Below, in pieces: positions 22,818 through 31,098 of a stretch of 64,000 bases of DNA (the first letter of the stretch is position 1; every line of letters starts with the position of its first letter). The notes under the pieces are model-generated. The model was given only the letters and a program-made list of their open reading frames with translations, was not told where the DNA came from and made no database searches. Source of the stretch: Kitasatospora arboriphila (GTDB taxonomy: Bacteria; Actinomycetota; Actinomycetes; Mycobacteriales; Mycobacteriaceae). The translations under genes and the position numbers were made by a program. The stretch lies in NCBI RefSeq assembly GCF_000717275.1, contig NZ_JNYV01000002.1, positions 434,001 through 498,000 on the forward strand, given 5' to 3'.

Positions 22818-24521
22818 TCAACCTGCGGCTTCGCTCAGGATCGCTCCGTGCGACAACGGCGGGCCCTGCTGCAGCCGGCCGAAGTCGAGCTTGACCAATT
22901 GATCCGCGACGTCGAAGTAGCGGTCGTCGTGGGTGATCACCACAACCGTCTTCCCAGCCCTCTTGAGGTCCGCGAGGATGTTGCGGTAGAACACCTCTCG
23001 GAACTGCGGTTCCTGATCAGCGGCCCATTCGTCGAACACGTATATCGGCCGGTCCTCGAGCAGTGCTGTCACCAATGTGAGCCGTTTACGTTGTCCCTGC
23101 GACAACGCAAGCGTGGACAACCGGCCGTCGTGGACTGACACCTTGTGCGAAATCTGCATCTGGTCGAGGTAGCGCCGCACTTCGTCATCGATGCCGGGCC
23201 GCCGGAACCCGAGGTAGTCCTCGAAGAGGTGGAAGTCGGTGAAGACCGCCGATGCGTTCTGCCGGAACCACTCGACGTTCCCGTGGGTGATCAGCTCACC
23301 GTTGAGCGTGATCGTGCCGGAATGCGGCGCATAAAGTCCCGTGATCAGTTTCGCGAGGGTTGATTTCCCACTGCCGTTGCCGCCCACGATGAAGGTGACC
23401 TGGCCGGGGTCGAGCACCAGATCGATGGGTCCGAGATGGAAGCCCGCCGCCGGGGGGCCGGCCGGGTGGGGTGCGCCGGGCGGTGGCGGCGGACCGGCCA
23501 TCTGTTCCCCTCGATAGGTGTAGCCGATCCCCGACAGTTCGAGCCGGGCATGCCTGGCCAGCGGCCGGTCGGTGAACGGAAGACTCGACTCGTCGCGCAT
23601 CGACGACATCGACAGGTCCATCTCCTCGATCTTCTTCAGGGCCACATCGCCGCGCAACAGATCGGGGATCAGATGCATGATGTTCTGCATCGGCATGGCG
23701 AGGAACGTGGTGATGAGGACGTACCCGACCATCACCTCGCGCGGCAGTTCGAGGATGACTGCCAGTCCGAACAGGATGAACGCCATGGTGCCGAGTTGGC
23801 ACAGCTGCCCGAAGCCCTGGGCCACGGAGAACTTGGTGCCGGCTTCGACGTTCTTGGCGCGCAACGCTTCCGCGGTACCCAGGAGGTGACGGTCCATGAA
23901 GTCACGTCGACGGCCCCGGTGCAGTTTCAGCTCCTTGATACCGAGCGTCACCGATTGAAAGGATCTGAGCAGGTCGTCCTCGTTCTCGCGGGCATTTCGA
24001 TAGATCTTGCGAACACGCTTGAGTACGGTTTCCACGCAGGCGATGGCGGCAAGGGTGGAACCGACGGTGATGGCGAAGATGACTCCCGACACCACCGACA
24101 GGTACACAAGACAACCCACGATGGTCGCGGCGTCGATGCAGATGCTCGGGATCGCCGACACTGCCTGCGACAGCGCACGTACGTCCTCGGTGAGCGTTGC
24201 CATCAACCTGTGCATGCCGAGACGTTCGAGATGCTCGAGCGGCGCCGACACCACCCCGGTGCTGAGCTTGGCCCGCAAACGGTAGATCGCGTTCTGCGCC
24301 AGATGGATCAGCAGGATCTGGGACAGCAGACCGGTGACCAGGACGACGCCAGCGGTGAGCAAGAACAGCTCGACGGTATGACCGGGCTGCTTGTCCGGCG
24401 AGATGATGCTGTTGATCTGGGTGACCAGGTACGCGTTGGCTGCACCGCCGATCAGGCCGGCCACCACGGCAATCGCGATGCCCTTCCACGACACCGACAC
24501 GAGAAAGCGGATGAGTTGCAT
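22818..24521 (-). CDS. cyclic-peptide-type ABC exporter (fused TMD-NBD)
   Basis: The 567-residue half-transporter has six N-terminal membrane helices (to about 280) and a C-terminal ATPase with Walker A GGNGSGKST, signature LSQGQRKRLTL and Walker B IYVFDEWAADQEP. The DEWAADQ box and VFTDFHLF are hallmarks of the SyrD/PvdE/YojI cyclic peptide exporter group. A proline-rich insertion of about 25 residues (PPPPPGAPHPAGPP) lies between the two domains, unusual for the family. The start is 12 nt after the type III PKS stop, so export of that pathway's product is the natural inference. No peptide synthetase is nearby. Confidence 0.85.
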   Translation of the reverse strand: MQLIRFLVSVSWKGIAIAVVAGLIGGAANAYLVTQINSIISPDKQPGHTVELFLLTAGVVLVTGLLSQILLIHLAQNAIYRLRAKLSTGVVSAPLEHLERLGMHRLMATLTEDVRALSQAVSAIPSICIDAATIVGCLVYLSVVSGVIFAITVGSTLAAIACVETVLKRVRKIYRNARENEDDLLRSFQSVTLGIKELKLHRGRRRDFMDRHLLGTAEALRAKNVEAGTKFSVAQGFGQLCQLGTMAFILFGLAVILELPREVMVGYVLITTFLAMPMQNIMHLIPDLLRGDVALKKIEEMDLSMSSMRDESSLPFTDRPLARHARLELSGIGYTYRGEQMAGPPPPPGAPHPAGPPAAGFHLGPIDLVLDPGQVTFIVGGNGSGKSTLAKLITGLYAPHSGTITLNGELITHGNVEWFRQNASAVFTDFHLFEDYLGFRRPGIDDEVRRYLDQMQISHKVSVHDGRLSTLALSQGQRKRLTLVTALLEDRPIYVFDEWAADQEPQFREVFYRNILADLKRAGKTVVVITHDDRYFDVADQLVKLDFGRLQQGPPLSHGAILSEAAG

Positions 24522-24533
24522 GGTGATTGCCTG

Positions 24534-25721
24534 CTACTTCCGGACGATGTCGAAGAGAAGGCCTTCGAGCGTGACCCCGGGGGCAAAAGAGAATGCGATG
24601 CCCGTGCTGACCTTGTTGTCGTCGGAGGTCCGCCTGGCCATCTGCTCGAGAACGAAGATGAGCGAGACGCTGAGCATGTTTCCGTAGCGCGCCAGGATGT
24701 CCCAGCTCGCTTCGGCACAAGCCGGGTCGAGGCCGAGGGAGTGCGCCGATTCATCGATGATCTTCGGTCCGCCAGGGTGGATTGCCCACAGGTTGATGTC
24801 GGACTTGCCGAGTCCGTGGGACCGGAGAACCGCGCTGATCACCGGATCGACACCCCGATAGATGTAACCCGGGAGATCCTCGGCCAGCTCGCAGGTGATC
24901 CCGTTGTGGTTGACGCCCAATACGATTCCGTCCTCGGCGCCGTCCAGCAGGTGGCTGAACGTGTCGCGGATGACGATGTTCCCGGCCGGGATCGGGTGGC
25001 GGACCTCGCTGGCACCGACGACCACCGCGCCGCAGCCATCGCCGAACAGACTGTGGGTGATGACCTCGTTGATGTCGTCTGCGAACACGGCGTTGACCGA
25101 CGAGATCTCCAGGCAGATGACAAGGGCCTTCTTGTCAGGATTGGCTCGCACGAAGTCCGTCGCCATCCGGATACCGTTCATCGCTGCAGCGCAGCCCATG
25201 AAGTTGACCACCACACGACTGGTCGTGCGGGGCAGGCCCAGTTCCTTGATCACAGCCACATCCACTCCGGGAGCGATGAATCCGGTGCTCGTGACGAATA
25301 CCAGGAGACCTACCTGGACCTCACCGGGAACGGCACCGAGCGCACGACGCGCGACGTCGACTGCCAACGGAGCGGCGTGCTCGAGGTACAGGTTCATGCG
25401 CTCGCGGATGGTGGCCCGTTTCTGGCTGAAGGTCCTGAACTCTGGGTCGGTCGGGTTGATGGCCAAGTGCCGCTCGTTGATCCGCGTCTTGTCGTACACC
25501 CGCCGGATGCGCTCGCGCTGCTTGGGATCGTCGAACAGTGCGGCGACCTCGTCGGCGGCTTCGCGCTGGGAGAAGACCTGGTCGGGTGCGCCGGTGGCGA
25601 TTCCTTCGATGACCGCGACCGTGGTCGGCGGAGCGGGCGGTAGTGTCGACCGGGCCGCCGGGCGGCGGCCCACGTAGGTCGAGTGAGGCCCGGTGAGCGG
25701 GTGCTCTGGGATGACAGTCAT
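24534..25721 (-). CDS. type III polyketide synthase (chalcone synthase-like)
   Basis: The 395-residue enzyme has the thiolase-fold catalytic triad of type III PKSs: Cys177 in NFMGCAAAMNG, His315 in WAIHPGGPK and Asn348 in YGNMLSV. It resembles mycobacterial Pks10/11/18, which condense long acyl-CoA starters with malonyl-CoA into alkylpyrones or alkylresorcinols. AAAGGAA lies 7 nt upstream of the ATG. It sits between a cytochrome b5-fused desaturase (49 nt upstream) and an ABC exporter (12 nt downstream), suggesting an unsaturated acyl starter or product that is then exported. The product cannot be read from the sequence. Confidence 0.92.
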   Translation of the reverse strand: MTVIPEHPLTGPHSTYVGRRPAARSTLPPAPPTTVAVIEGIATGAPDQVFSQREAADEVAALFDDPKQRERIRRVYDKTRINERHLAINPTDPEFRTFSQKRATIRERMNLYLEHAAPLAVDVARRALGAVPGEVQVGLLVFVTSTGFIAPGVDVAVIKELGLPRTTSRVVVNFMGCAAAMNGIRMATDFVRANPDKKALVICLEISSVNAVFADDINEVITHSLFGDGCGAVVVGASEVRHPIPAGNIVIRDTFSHLLDGAEDGIVLGVNHNGITCELAEDLPGYIYRGVDPVISAVLRSHGLGKSDINLWAIHPGGPKIIDESAHSLGLDPACAEASWDILARYGNMLSVSLIFVLEQMARRTSDDNKVSTGIAFSFAPGVTLEGLLFDIVRK

Positions 25722-25770
25722 GGGGAGTTCCTTTCAGGTGCAATGCTGTTGAGCGGCAATATGTTCGGAT

Positions 25771-27264
25771 TCAGACTGTTCCGAGGCCGGTGAATCCCTT
25801 GATGGTGTAGTCGGCGCAGGTCTTGAGCGCCGCAGGTGAGAAGTGTTCGCGGAAGAACCCCCAGCCGTGTTCTTGGGCCGGCCGCGACCGCGATCCCAGG
25901 TAGACACGGCACTGTTTGGGCAATCGATCGGTGACGAAGCTCTTCGCGGGCAGCCACTCGACCCCGAACGCCGCCGACTCCTCGCGCACCACGTCCTCGG
26001 TGGCGATATTGGCGAAACCGCTGCGCTGGAACGGGAGTACGTGGTGAACGCGATGCGAACTCAAGCCGGCGGACAAGAAGCAGTCGATGTAGCGGTTGCC
26101 GACGATCTTCAAGTCGTAGGCCTTCTCGAGCTGATCCACCGCCCAGTCGTCGGTGTCGATGTCGGGGTGTTCGTGTGCGTCGGTGTCGAAGTCATGGCTG
26201 GCGACGATGAGGAATGTGCTGAACCAGAGGGTGGCGACGAATTGCAGCGCCCAGGCCCACACATCACCCATCGCGATGAAGACCACCAGTTCGGAGATCA
26301 ACAGAGCCCTGACACCGAAGGCACCGATGAAGTGCGGCAGTCCGCCCTTCCAGGACCCGTACATGTCTGCGATGCCGACCTGCCGGGTGAGTTTGCAGAT
26401 CTCCAGCAATCGCACCACCATGCCCGTTGCGGTATGGCCGAACTTGTGGACGGTGTGGATGGGGACCCGGAACCACCTGGGCAGATCCATCATGAAGGTG
26501 AAGACGTTCTTCTTGATGTCCACTTCGCTCTGCGTGTGTGGATGATGGAGCAGTGCATGGCCATCCGCGGTGACAAACGACAACGCAACATAGTTGACGT
26601 CGAACGCGCTGACAAATGCCTTCGTCAGACCCTTCTGGGGACGATGGATCGCATAGTGTCCGTAGCCGGCAATGCCGCAGCGCAGCACCACCATGGCAAT
26701 CACGAAGGCGGGCAACGGCATCCAACTGGTGTCGAACAGCCGCAGGCCCTGCACCGCGAAGTACGCGATCACGAGGCAGATCACCACAACGTTGAACACC
26801 GTGTCCATCCGCTTCAGACGGGCGGCCAGCTCGGGTTCCTTGAGCCTGGCCTTGATCCTGTGGAGGAGATCGTTCTTGTCGTCGAAGCGAAAGTGCGGGG
26901 TGTCGCGCCAGCTGTCGAAGTTCTCCGTGAAGAGGAAGTCGGGGGCATTGGCCTTCGGGTGGATGTCCTCGACGACGGCGTCACGATCCAGGGCGTACTT
27001 CTGGAGCATCCGCTCGATCTTCTCCGGATCACGGTGGTACGAACCGATGATGGAGGTGATGTCACGGTTCTTGGTACGTCCGATGAAGAACTCGCCACCG
27101 GGATGTTTGGCGATCCAGTCGGTCAGGTCGTAGGCGCGCCCTCGATAGACCCAGACGTTCGCGAGCCGGGGCCCGCCGTCGGGACCGGGCATCCTGCCGA
27201 GATCATGATCCTCCGCCGGCTGGTCGAGGTCGGTGGCCTCATCCCCGACATGGGTGTCAGTCAT
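25771..27264 (-). CDS. cytochrome b5-fatty acid desaturase fusion
   Basis: The 497-residue protein starts with a cytochrome b5 domain (about 35-110) with heme ligands His54 in HPGG and probably His77. A membrane di-iron desaturase/hydroxylase domain follows, with boxes GHYAIH (202-207), HALLHHPH (236-243) and SHRVHH (403-408). Fusion to cytochrome b5 supplies electrons directly, as in front-end desaturases and some hydroxylases. ATG 27264 has GAAGGA 7 nt upstream. It is first in an operon with a type III PKS and an ABC exporter, so it probably modifies the acyl starter or the PKS product. Desaturation versus hydroxylation cannot be decided. Confidence 0.87.
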   Translation of the reverse strand: MTDTHVGDEATDLDQPAEDHDLGRMPGPDGGPRLANVWVYRGRAYDLTDWIAKHPGGEFFIGRTKNRDITSIIGSYHRDPEKIERMLQKYALDRDAVVEDIHPKANAPDFLFTENFDSWRDTPHFRFDDKNDLLHRIKARLKEPELAARLKRMDTVFNVVVICLVIAYFAVQGLRLFDTSWMPLPAFVIAMVVLRCGIAGYGHYAIHRPQKGLTKAFVSAFDVNYVALSFVTADGHALLHHPHTQSEVDIKKNVFTFMMDLPRWFRVPIHTVHKFGHTATGMVVRLLEICKLTRQVGIADMYGSWKGGLPHFIGAFGVRALLISELVVFIAMGDVWAWALQFVATLWFSTFLIVASHDFDTDAHEHPDIDTDDWAVDQLEKAYDLKIVGNRYIDCFLSAGLSSHRVHHVLPFQRSGFANIATEDVVREESAAFGVEWLPAKSFVTDRLPKQCRVYLGSRSRPAQEHGWGFFREHFSPAALKTCADYTIKGFTGLGTV

Positions 27265-27424
27265 GCGCTGTCCTTCGTGTGTCACACCGTCCGTTTGGGG
27301 ACGGCCTCTGCCTCAGTTGGGGATAGGAGGCAGGGCCGTGCCGGAATGTTCCCGAGCCGCGCACCGACGTGAATTCAAATGACCGACTTCCGGGGTCGTC
27401 GGCAGTCCACTAGCGTCCGTCACC

Positions 27425-28216
27425 ATGCCGAATCAACCCAGCCCAGCGCGGACCGTCCGTTCGCGAACCACCCTTGTCGCGGCGGCCGCCGCCCTGTCGC
27501 TATCCGCCGTGTTGCTCACCGCATGCGGTGGTGGGTCGAACTCCGATCCCACTACCACACAGTCGATTCCGCCCGTTCTGGAGAGTTCACGGGAGGCCCC
27601 GCCGTCGGTGGCGGTGTCCGATCCCACCGCGGTCGTCGAGCAGAGTTCTCAGACCACACGAATGATGAACTCGGTACACATCGTGCTCGATGTCAGCGAT
27701 TCGATCGACAGTCTGCCGATCCAGAATCTGACCGGCGACGTGACCAACCGCCCCGCTGTCGCAGCGCAGGGTGACGGCGAGTTCCGGATCAACAACAACC
27801 TGTCGCAGTCTGAGTTCATCGTCTCCGAGGGCAACCTCTACACCAAGGGTGACGGCGGTACCGAGTACACGAACATGGGACCGGCGAACCGTATCTACGA
27901 CCCCGCGGTGATCCTCGACAAAGACCTCGGGTTGGCGAATGTGATTGCCAAGGTGCAGGATCCGACCTCTGCCGGCACCGAGGAGATCAACGGGGTCCAA
28001 GCAATCAAGATCGAGGGCACGATCGCCAGTGCCGAGCTCAAGCCGATCCTCCCCGAGATTGACAAGACACAACCCACCCTGCCGATCACCCTGTGGGTAG
28101 CCGCCGAGGCACCGTACAACCTCGTCCAGGCGACCATCACCGTCGATGACGGAAAGGTGGACATCATCACCTCTGATTGGCAGAAGCCGTTCACCATCGC
28201 CAGCCCACAGCAGTGA
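27425..28216 (+). CDS. LppX/LprAFG-type lipoprotein
   Basis: The 263-residue lipoprotein has a signal peptide with lipobox LTAC (Cys34), a short linker and the LppX_LprAFG fold (about 60-255, with VHIVLDVSD and the later GTIASAELKPILPEI). In mycobacteria such proteins (LprG, LppX) bind triacylated lipids in a hydrophobic cavity and carry them across the envelope with a partner exporter. The next gene, 11 nt downstream, is an FHA-domain ABC exporter. The gene is divergent from the desaturase-PKS operon, 160 nt away, so the two may share regulation and cargo. Confidence 0.88.
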   Translation: MPNQPSPARTVRSRTTLVAAAAALSLSAVLLTACGGGSNSDPTTTQSIPPVLESSREAPPSVAVSDPTAVVEQSSQTTRMMNSVHIVLDVSDSIDSLPIQNLTGDVTNRPAVAAQGDGEFRINNNLSQSEFIVSEGNLYTKGDGGTEYTNMGPANRIYDPAVILDKDLGLANVIAKVQDPTSAGTEEINGVQAIKIEGTIASAELKPILPEIDKTQPTLPITLWVAAEAPYNLVQATITVDDGKVDIITSDWQKPFTIASPQQ

Positions 28217-28227
28217 CGAGTGGTGAG

Positions 28228-30522
28228 ATGACTGCGCCCACAAGGACCGAACTACAGGTGTGGGTCGACGGTGTGCCCCGGTCGGTACGACCGGCCCCGC
28301 AGCTGGCCATCGGCCGGGTCCCCGAATGCGACATCACCGTCGACCACCCGCTCATCTCGCGGCGCCACGCGATGGTGAGCTGGCAGGGCGGCTGGGTGGT
28401 GACCGACGAGGGCAGCACCAACGGCCTCTATCTCGACGGCCGGCGTGTGCAATCGGTGCCGGTGGGCCGGGGTCAGCAGATTCGCCTCGGGGACCCCCAC
28501 AACGGCCCGCTCCTCCAGATCCGGGTGGTCGAGAGCATCACACCGACGAATATGCCTCACCTGCAAGCCATTGCGCAGAACCAGTCGCCGCCACCGCAGC
28601 GCGAGGCCATGAACATCGCCCGTGGTTCCACGGTCCGGATCGGGCGTACACCCGACAACGACATCGTGGTCAGCGATGTGCTCGCCTCGCGTCGTCACGC
28701 GCAGATGATCAGCGGACCGCAGGGGCTGCTGATCGAAGATCTACGCAGTGTCAACGGCACCTACGTCAATGGTCGCCGCGTGATGCGGCACCAGCTGACC
28801 GACGGTGACGTGGTGACCATCGGCAACAGCGACTTCGTGGTCGCCGAGGGCAAACTCGTCCGCGGACAGGACCAGTCGGTGGTCGCCGGTGGTGTCCACG
28901 TCAGCTCGGTCAGCCTCACGGTCGACCGGAAGCAACTCGTCAGCGACGTCGAGTTCAGCGCTGCGCCAGGTACTCTCACCGCGATCATCGGGCCGTCGGG
29001 CGCCGGGAAGTCCACCGTCTCCCGAATAGTGTCCGGGGCCGGACATCCCACAGCCGGCCAGGTCACCTTCGAAGGTCGGAGCGTCCACGAGGAGTACGAG
29101 GCCCTGCGAACGCGCATCGGCATGGTCCCGCAGGACGACGTGCTGCACGGACGACTGACCCTGCGCCAGGCCCTGCGCTACGCCGCGCAACTGCGACTGC
29201 CGCCCGACATGTCCGGTGCCGACCGCGACGCCGTGATCGACGGGGTGCTCGCCGAGCTGCAACTGACCGAGCACACCGGCACCCGCATCGACAAACTGTC
29301 GGGGGGACAACGTAAACGGGCATCGGTGGCGATGGAGCTGCTGACTGGTCCGGCGCTTCTCATCCTCGACGAGCCGACCTCCGGCCTCGACCCGGCGCTC
29401 GACCGCCAGGTGATGCAGACCCTGCGCCGACTCGCCGACGCAGGCCGGGTTGTCATCGTGGTCACCCACTCCGTGGCGCATCTGTCGATCTGCGACCAGG
29501 TACTGCTGTTGGCCCCCGGTGGCAAAACAGCATTCTGTGGGCCGCCGGAGTCGGTGAATGCCGCGATGGGGACCGGTGATTGGGCTGAGATCTTCGCGTA
29601 CGTCGCGGCGCGACCCGACGAGGCGGCGACCCGCTACCGGTCGACCGCGCTGCGCCGCCGACCACCGCAACCCCCACCGCCATCGTCGCCGCGGCCTCGA
29701 CCGCGTCAGACCAGCGCGTTGCGCCAGGTCAGTACGATCGCACGTCGTCAGACACGCCTGATCTTCGCCGACAGAGGCTATCTGCTCTTCCTGATCTTGC
29801 TTCCCGTTGTCTTGGGAGCACTCACCCTGGTGATCCCGGGGTCGGCCGGTTTCGGTCTGAACGCCCCCGGCACCACCGAGACACTGCAGATCCTGGTGGT
29901 CCTGTCGATCGGCGCGACATTCATGGGCTCGGCGCTCACGGTGCGCGACCTCGTCGGTGAGCGGTCCATTTTCGAGCGAGAACGTGCCGTCGGCCTACGG
30001 CCAGGTGCGTACCTCAGCGCCAAGGTGATCGTGTTCGCCTTCGCCGCCATCGCACAGACGGTGATCATGCTGGTGATCACCTATGCCGGCCGGGGCACAC
30101 CGGGTAAGGGCGTATACCTGCCCGGCGCAATCGAACTCGGCATCGACCTCGCGCTGCTCACCTGCATCGGTGCGCTCATCGGCCTGGCGATCTCGGCGAC
30201 GGTCCGCACCCCGGAACAGACGATGCCACCGCTTGTGGTGGTGGTGATGGTGCAGTTGGTCTTCTGCGGTGGGCTCTTCGCCCTCCACGATCGGATAGGC
30301 CTCGAGCAGCTTGCCTGGCTTGTCCCCGCCCGGTGGGGCTATGCCGCTGCGGCGTCCACCGTGGAGGTCCAATGGACGACCCCTGGTACCGCCACCGAGG
30401 ACGAACCGATGTGGAAACACGAGATGGCAACTCTCGGCCTGAGTTACGGCGTGCTCGGGGTCATCGCTCTGCTGCTACTGGTGTTCATCTACAGCCGTCT
30501 GCGACTCAAGCGATCGGCGTAG
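28228..30522 (+). CDS. FHA-domain ABC transporter (Rv1747-like)
   Basis: The roughly 764-residue protein has two FHA phosphothreonine-binding domains (about 8-105, with IGRVPECDI, SRRH and GSTNG; about 135-225, with IGRTPDNDI, SRRH and RSVNGTY). Next come an ABC ATPase (Walker A GPSGAGKST, signature LSGGQRKR, Walker B LLILDEPTSGLD) and a C-terminal six-helix ABC2-type membrane domain (from about 520). This is the layout of M. tuberculosis Rv1747, an exporter controlled by Ser/Thr kinase phosphorylation. ATG 28228 follows the lipoprotein stop by 11 nt; upstream in-frame starts would overlap that gene. With the lipoprotein it probably exports a lipid or glycolipid. Confidence 0.92.
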   Translation: MTAPTRTELQVWVDGVPRSVRPAPQLAIGRVPECDITVDHPLISRRHAMVSWQGGWVVTDEGSTNGLYLDGRRVQSVPVGRGQQIRLGDPHNGPLLQIRVVESITPTNMPHLQAIAQNQSPPPQREAMNIARGSTVRIGRTPDNDIVVSDVLASRRHAQMISGPQGLLIEDLRSVNGTYVNGRRVMRHQLTDGDVVTIGNSDFVVAEGKLVRGQDQSVVAGGVHVSSVSLTVDRKQLVSDVEFSAAPGTLTAIIGPSGAGKSTVSRIVSGAGHPTAGQVTFEGRSVHEEYEALRTRIGMVPQDDVLHGRLTLRQALRYAAQLRLPPDMSGADRDAVIDGVLAELQLTEHTGTRIDKLSGGQRKRASVAMELLTGPALLILDEPTSGLDPALDRQVMQTLRRLADAGRVVIVVTHSVAHLSICDQVLLLAPGGKTAFCGPPESVNAAMGTGDWAEIFAYVAARPDEAATRYRSTALRRRPPQPPPPSSPRPRPRQTSALRQVSTIARRQTRLIFADRGYLLFLILLPVVLGALTLVIPGSAGFGLNAPGTTETLQILVVLSIGATFMGSALTVRDLVGERSIFERERAVGLRPGAYLSAKVIVFAFAAIAQTVIMLVITYAGRGTPGKGVYLPGAIELGIDLALLTCIGALIGLAISATVRTPEQTMPPLVVVVMVQLVFCGGLFALHDRIGLEQLAWLVPARWGYAAAASTVEVQWTTPGTATEDEPMWKHEMATLGLSYGVLGVIALLLLVFIYSRLRLKRSA

Positions 30523-30623
30523 TCACCGCGATACCGAAAGCCGGGGCGCTCCTCTGCACGATAGGGTTCGAAAGAGCATGCCTGACTCGGGTCTGCGATG
30601 CCGACGACGTGTAGGAGCTCCTC

Positions 30624-31064
30624 GTGGGAGTTGTACGCCATAGTTCCGAGGTGAAGGCGACGCGAGAACGAGCCTTTGCCTATGTCAACGACCACCGGCA
30701 CGTCCCGGATTGGATGTTCGGTGTCAAGAAGTTCGAACCGGTGTCGGAGACCGTCTACGGGCTCGGAGCCACGTTCGACGTGGTGATGAACGTGGGCCCG
30801 AAGGCTCTCAAGGCCACCCTCGAGGTCACCGAGTTCGTCGAGAACGAGATGGTCCGCCTTGAATCGGTCAAAGGCTTCTCCGCCGCGACGGTGTGGCGTT
30901 TCGAGGACACCGCGACCGGCACCGACGTCAACGTCGAGATGTCGTACGACCTCCCGGGAGGCATCGCCGGCCGCGCACTGGGCGCGGTGATCGAGCCTGT
31001 TGTGGGACAGGCTGTGCGCCACACCGATTCGGCGCTGAGGGCACAGCTGGACAAGCCCGCCTGA
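30624..31064 (+). CDS. SRPBCC family protein
   Basis: This 146-residue protein has the SRPBCC (START/Bet v1-like) pattern: an N-terminal strand SSEVKATRERAFAYVND, the loop VPDWMFGVKKFEPV and a long C-terminal helix IAGRALGAVIEPVVGQAVRHTDSAL. These proteins bind or cyclise hydrophobic ligands, including polyketides. GTG 30624 is preceded by AGGAG 7 nt upstream. It lies just downstream of the FHA exporter, on the same strand, and converges with leuS. A link to the nearby polyketide locus is possible but not shown. Confidence 0.8.
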   Translation: MGVVRHSSEVKATRERAFAYVNDHRHVPDWMFGVKKFEPVSETVYGLGATFDVVMNVGPKALKATLEVTEFVENEMVRLESVKGFSAATVWRFEDTATGTDVNVEMSYDLPGGIAGRALGAVIEPVVGQAVRHTDSALRAQLDKPA

Positions 31065-31076
31065 CACGGGCGGGCT
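31054..31076. terminator. terminator hairpin between SRPBCC gene and leuS
   Basis: 8-bp arms AGCCCGCC (31054-31061) and GGCGGGCT (31069-31076) enclose a 7-nt loop that contains the SRPBCC stop codon. It serves one or both of the convergent genes. Confidence 0.65.
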
Positions 31077-31098
31077 CGTCGCCGTGGTCCACTTCAGC

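Noticed and set aside
23436..25643. 735-codon open frame on the + strand
   Set aside because: It is antisense to the ABC exporter and type III PKS, whose motifs are intact. Its composition (His/Gln/Arg/Asp-rich) is typical of a shadow frame in high-GC DNA.
25843..27372. 509-codon open frame on the + strand
   Set aside because: Shadow of the cytochrome b5-desaturase gene; low-complexity His/Gln/Arg content.
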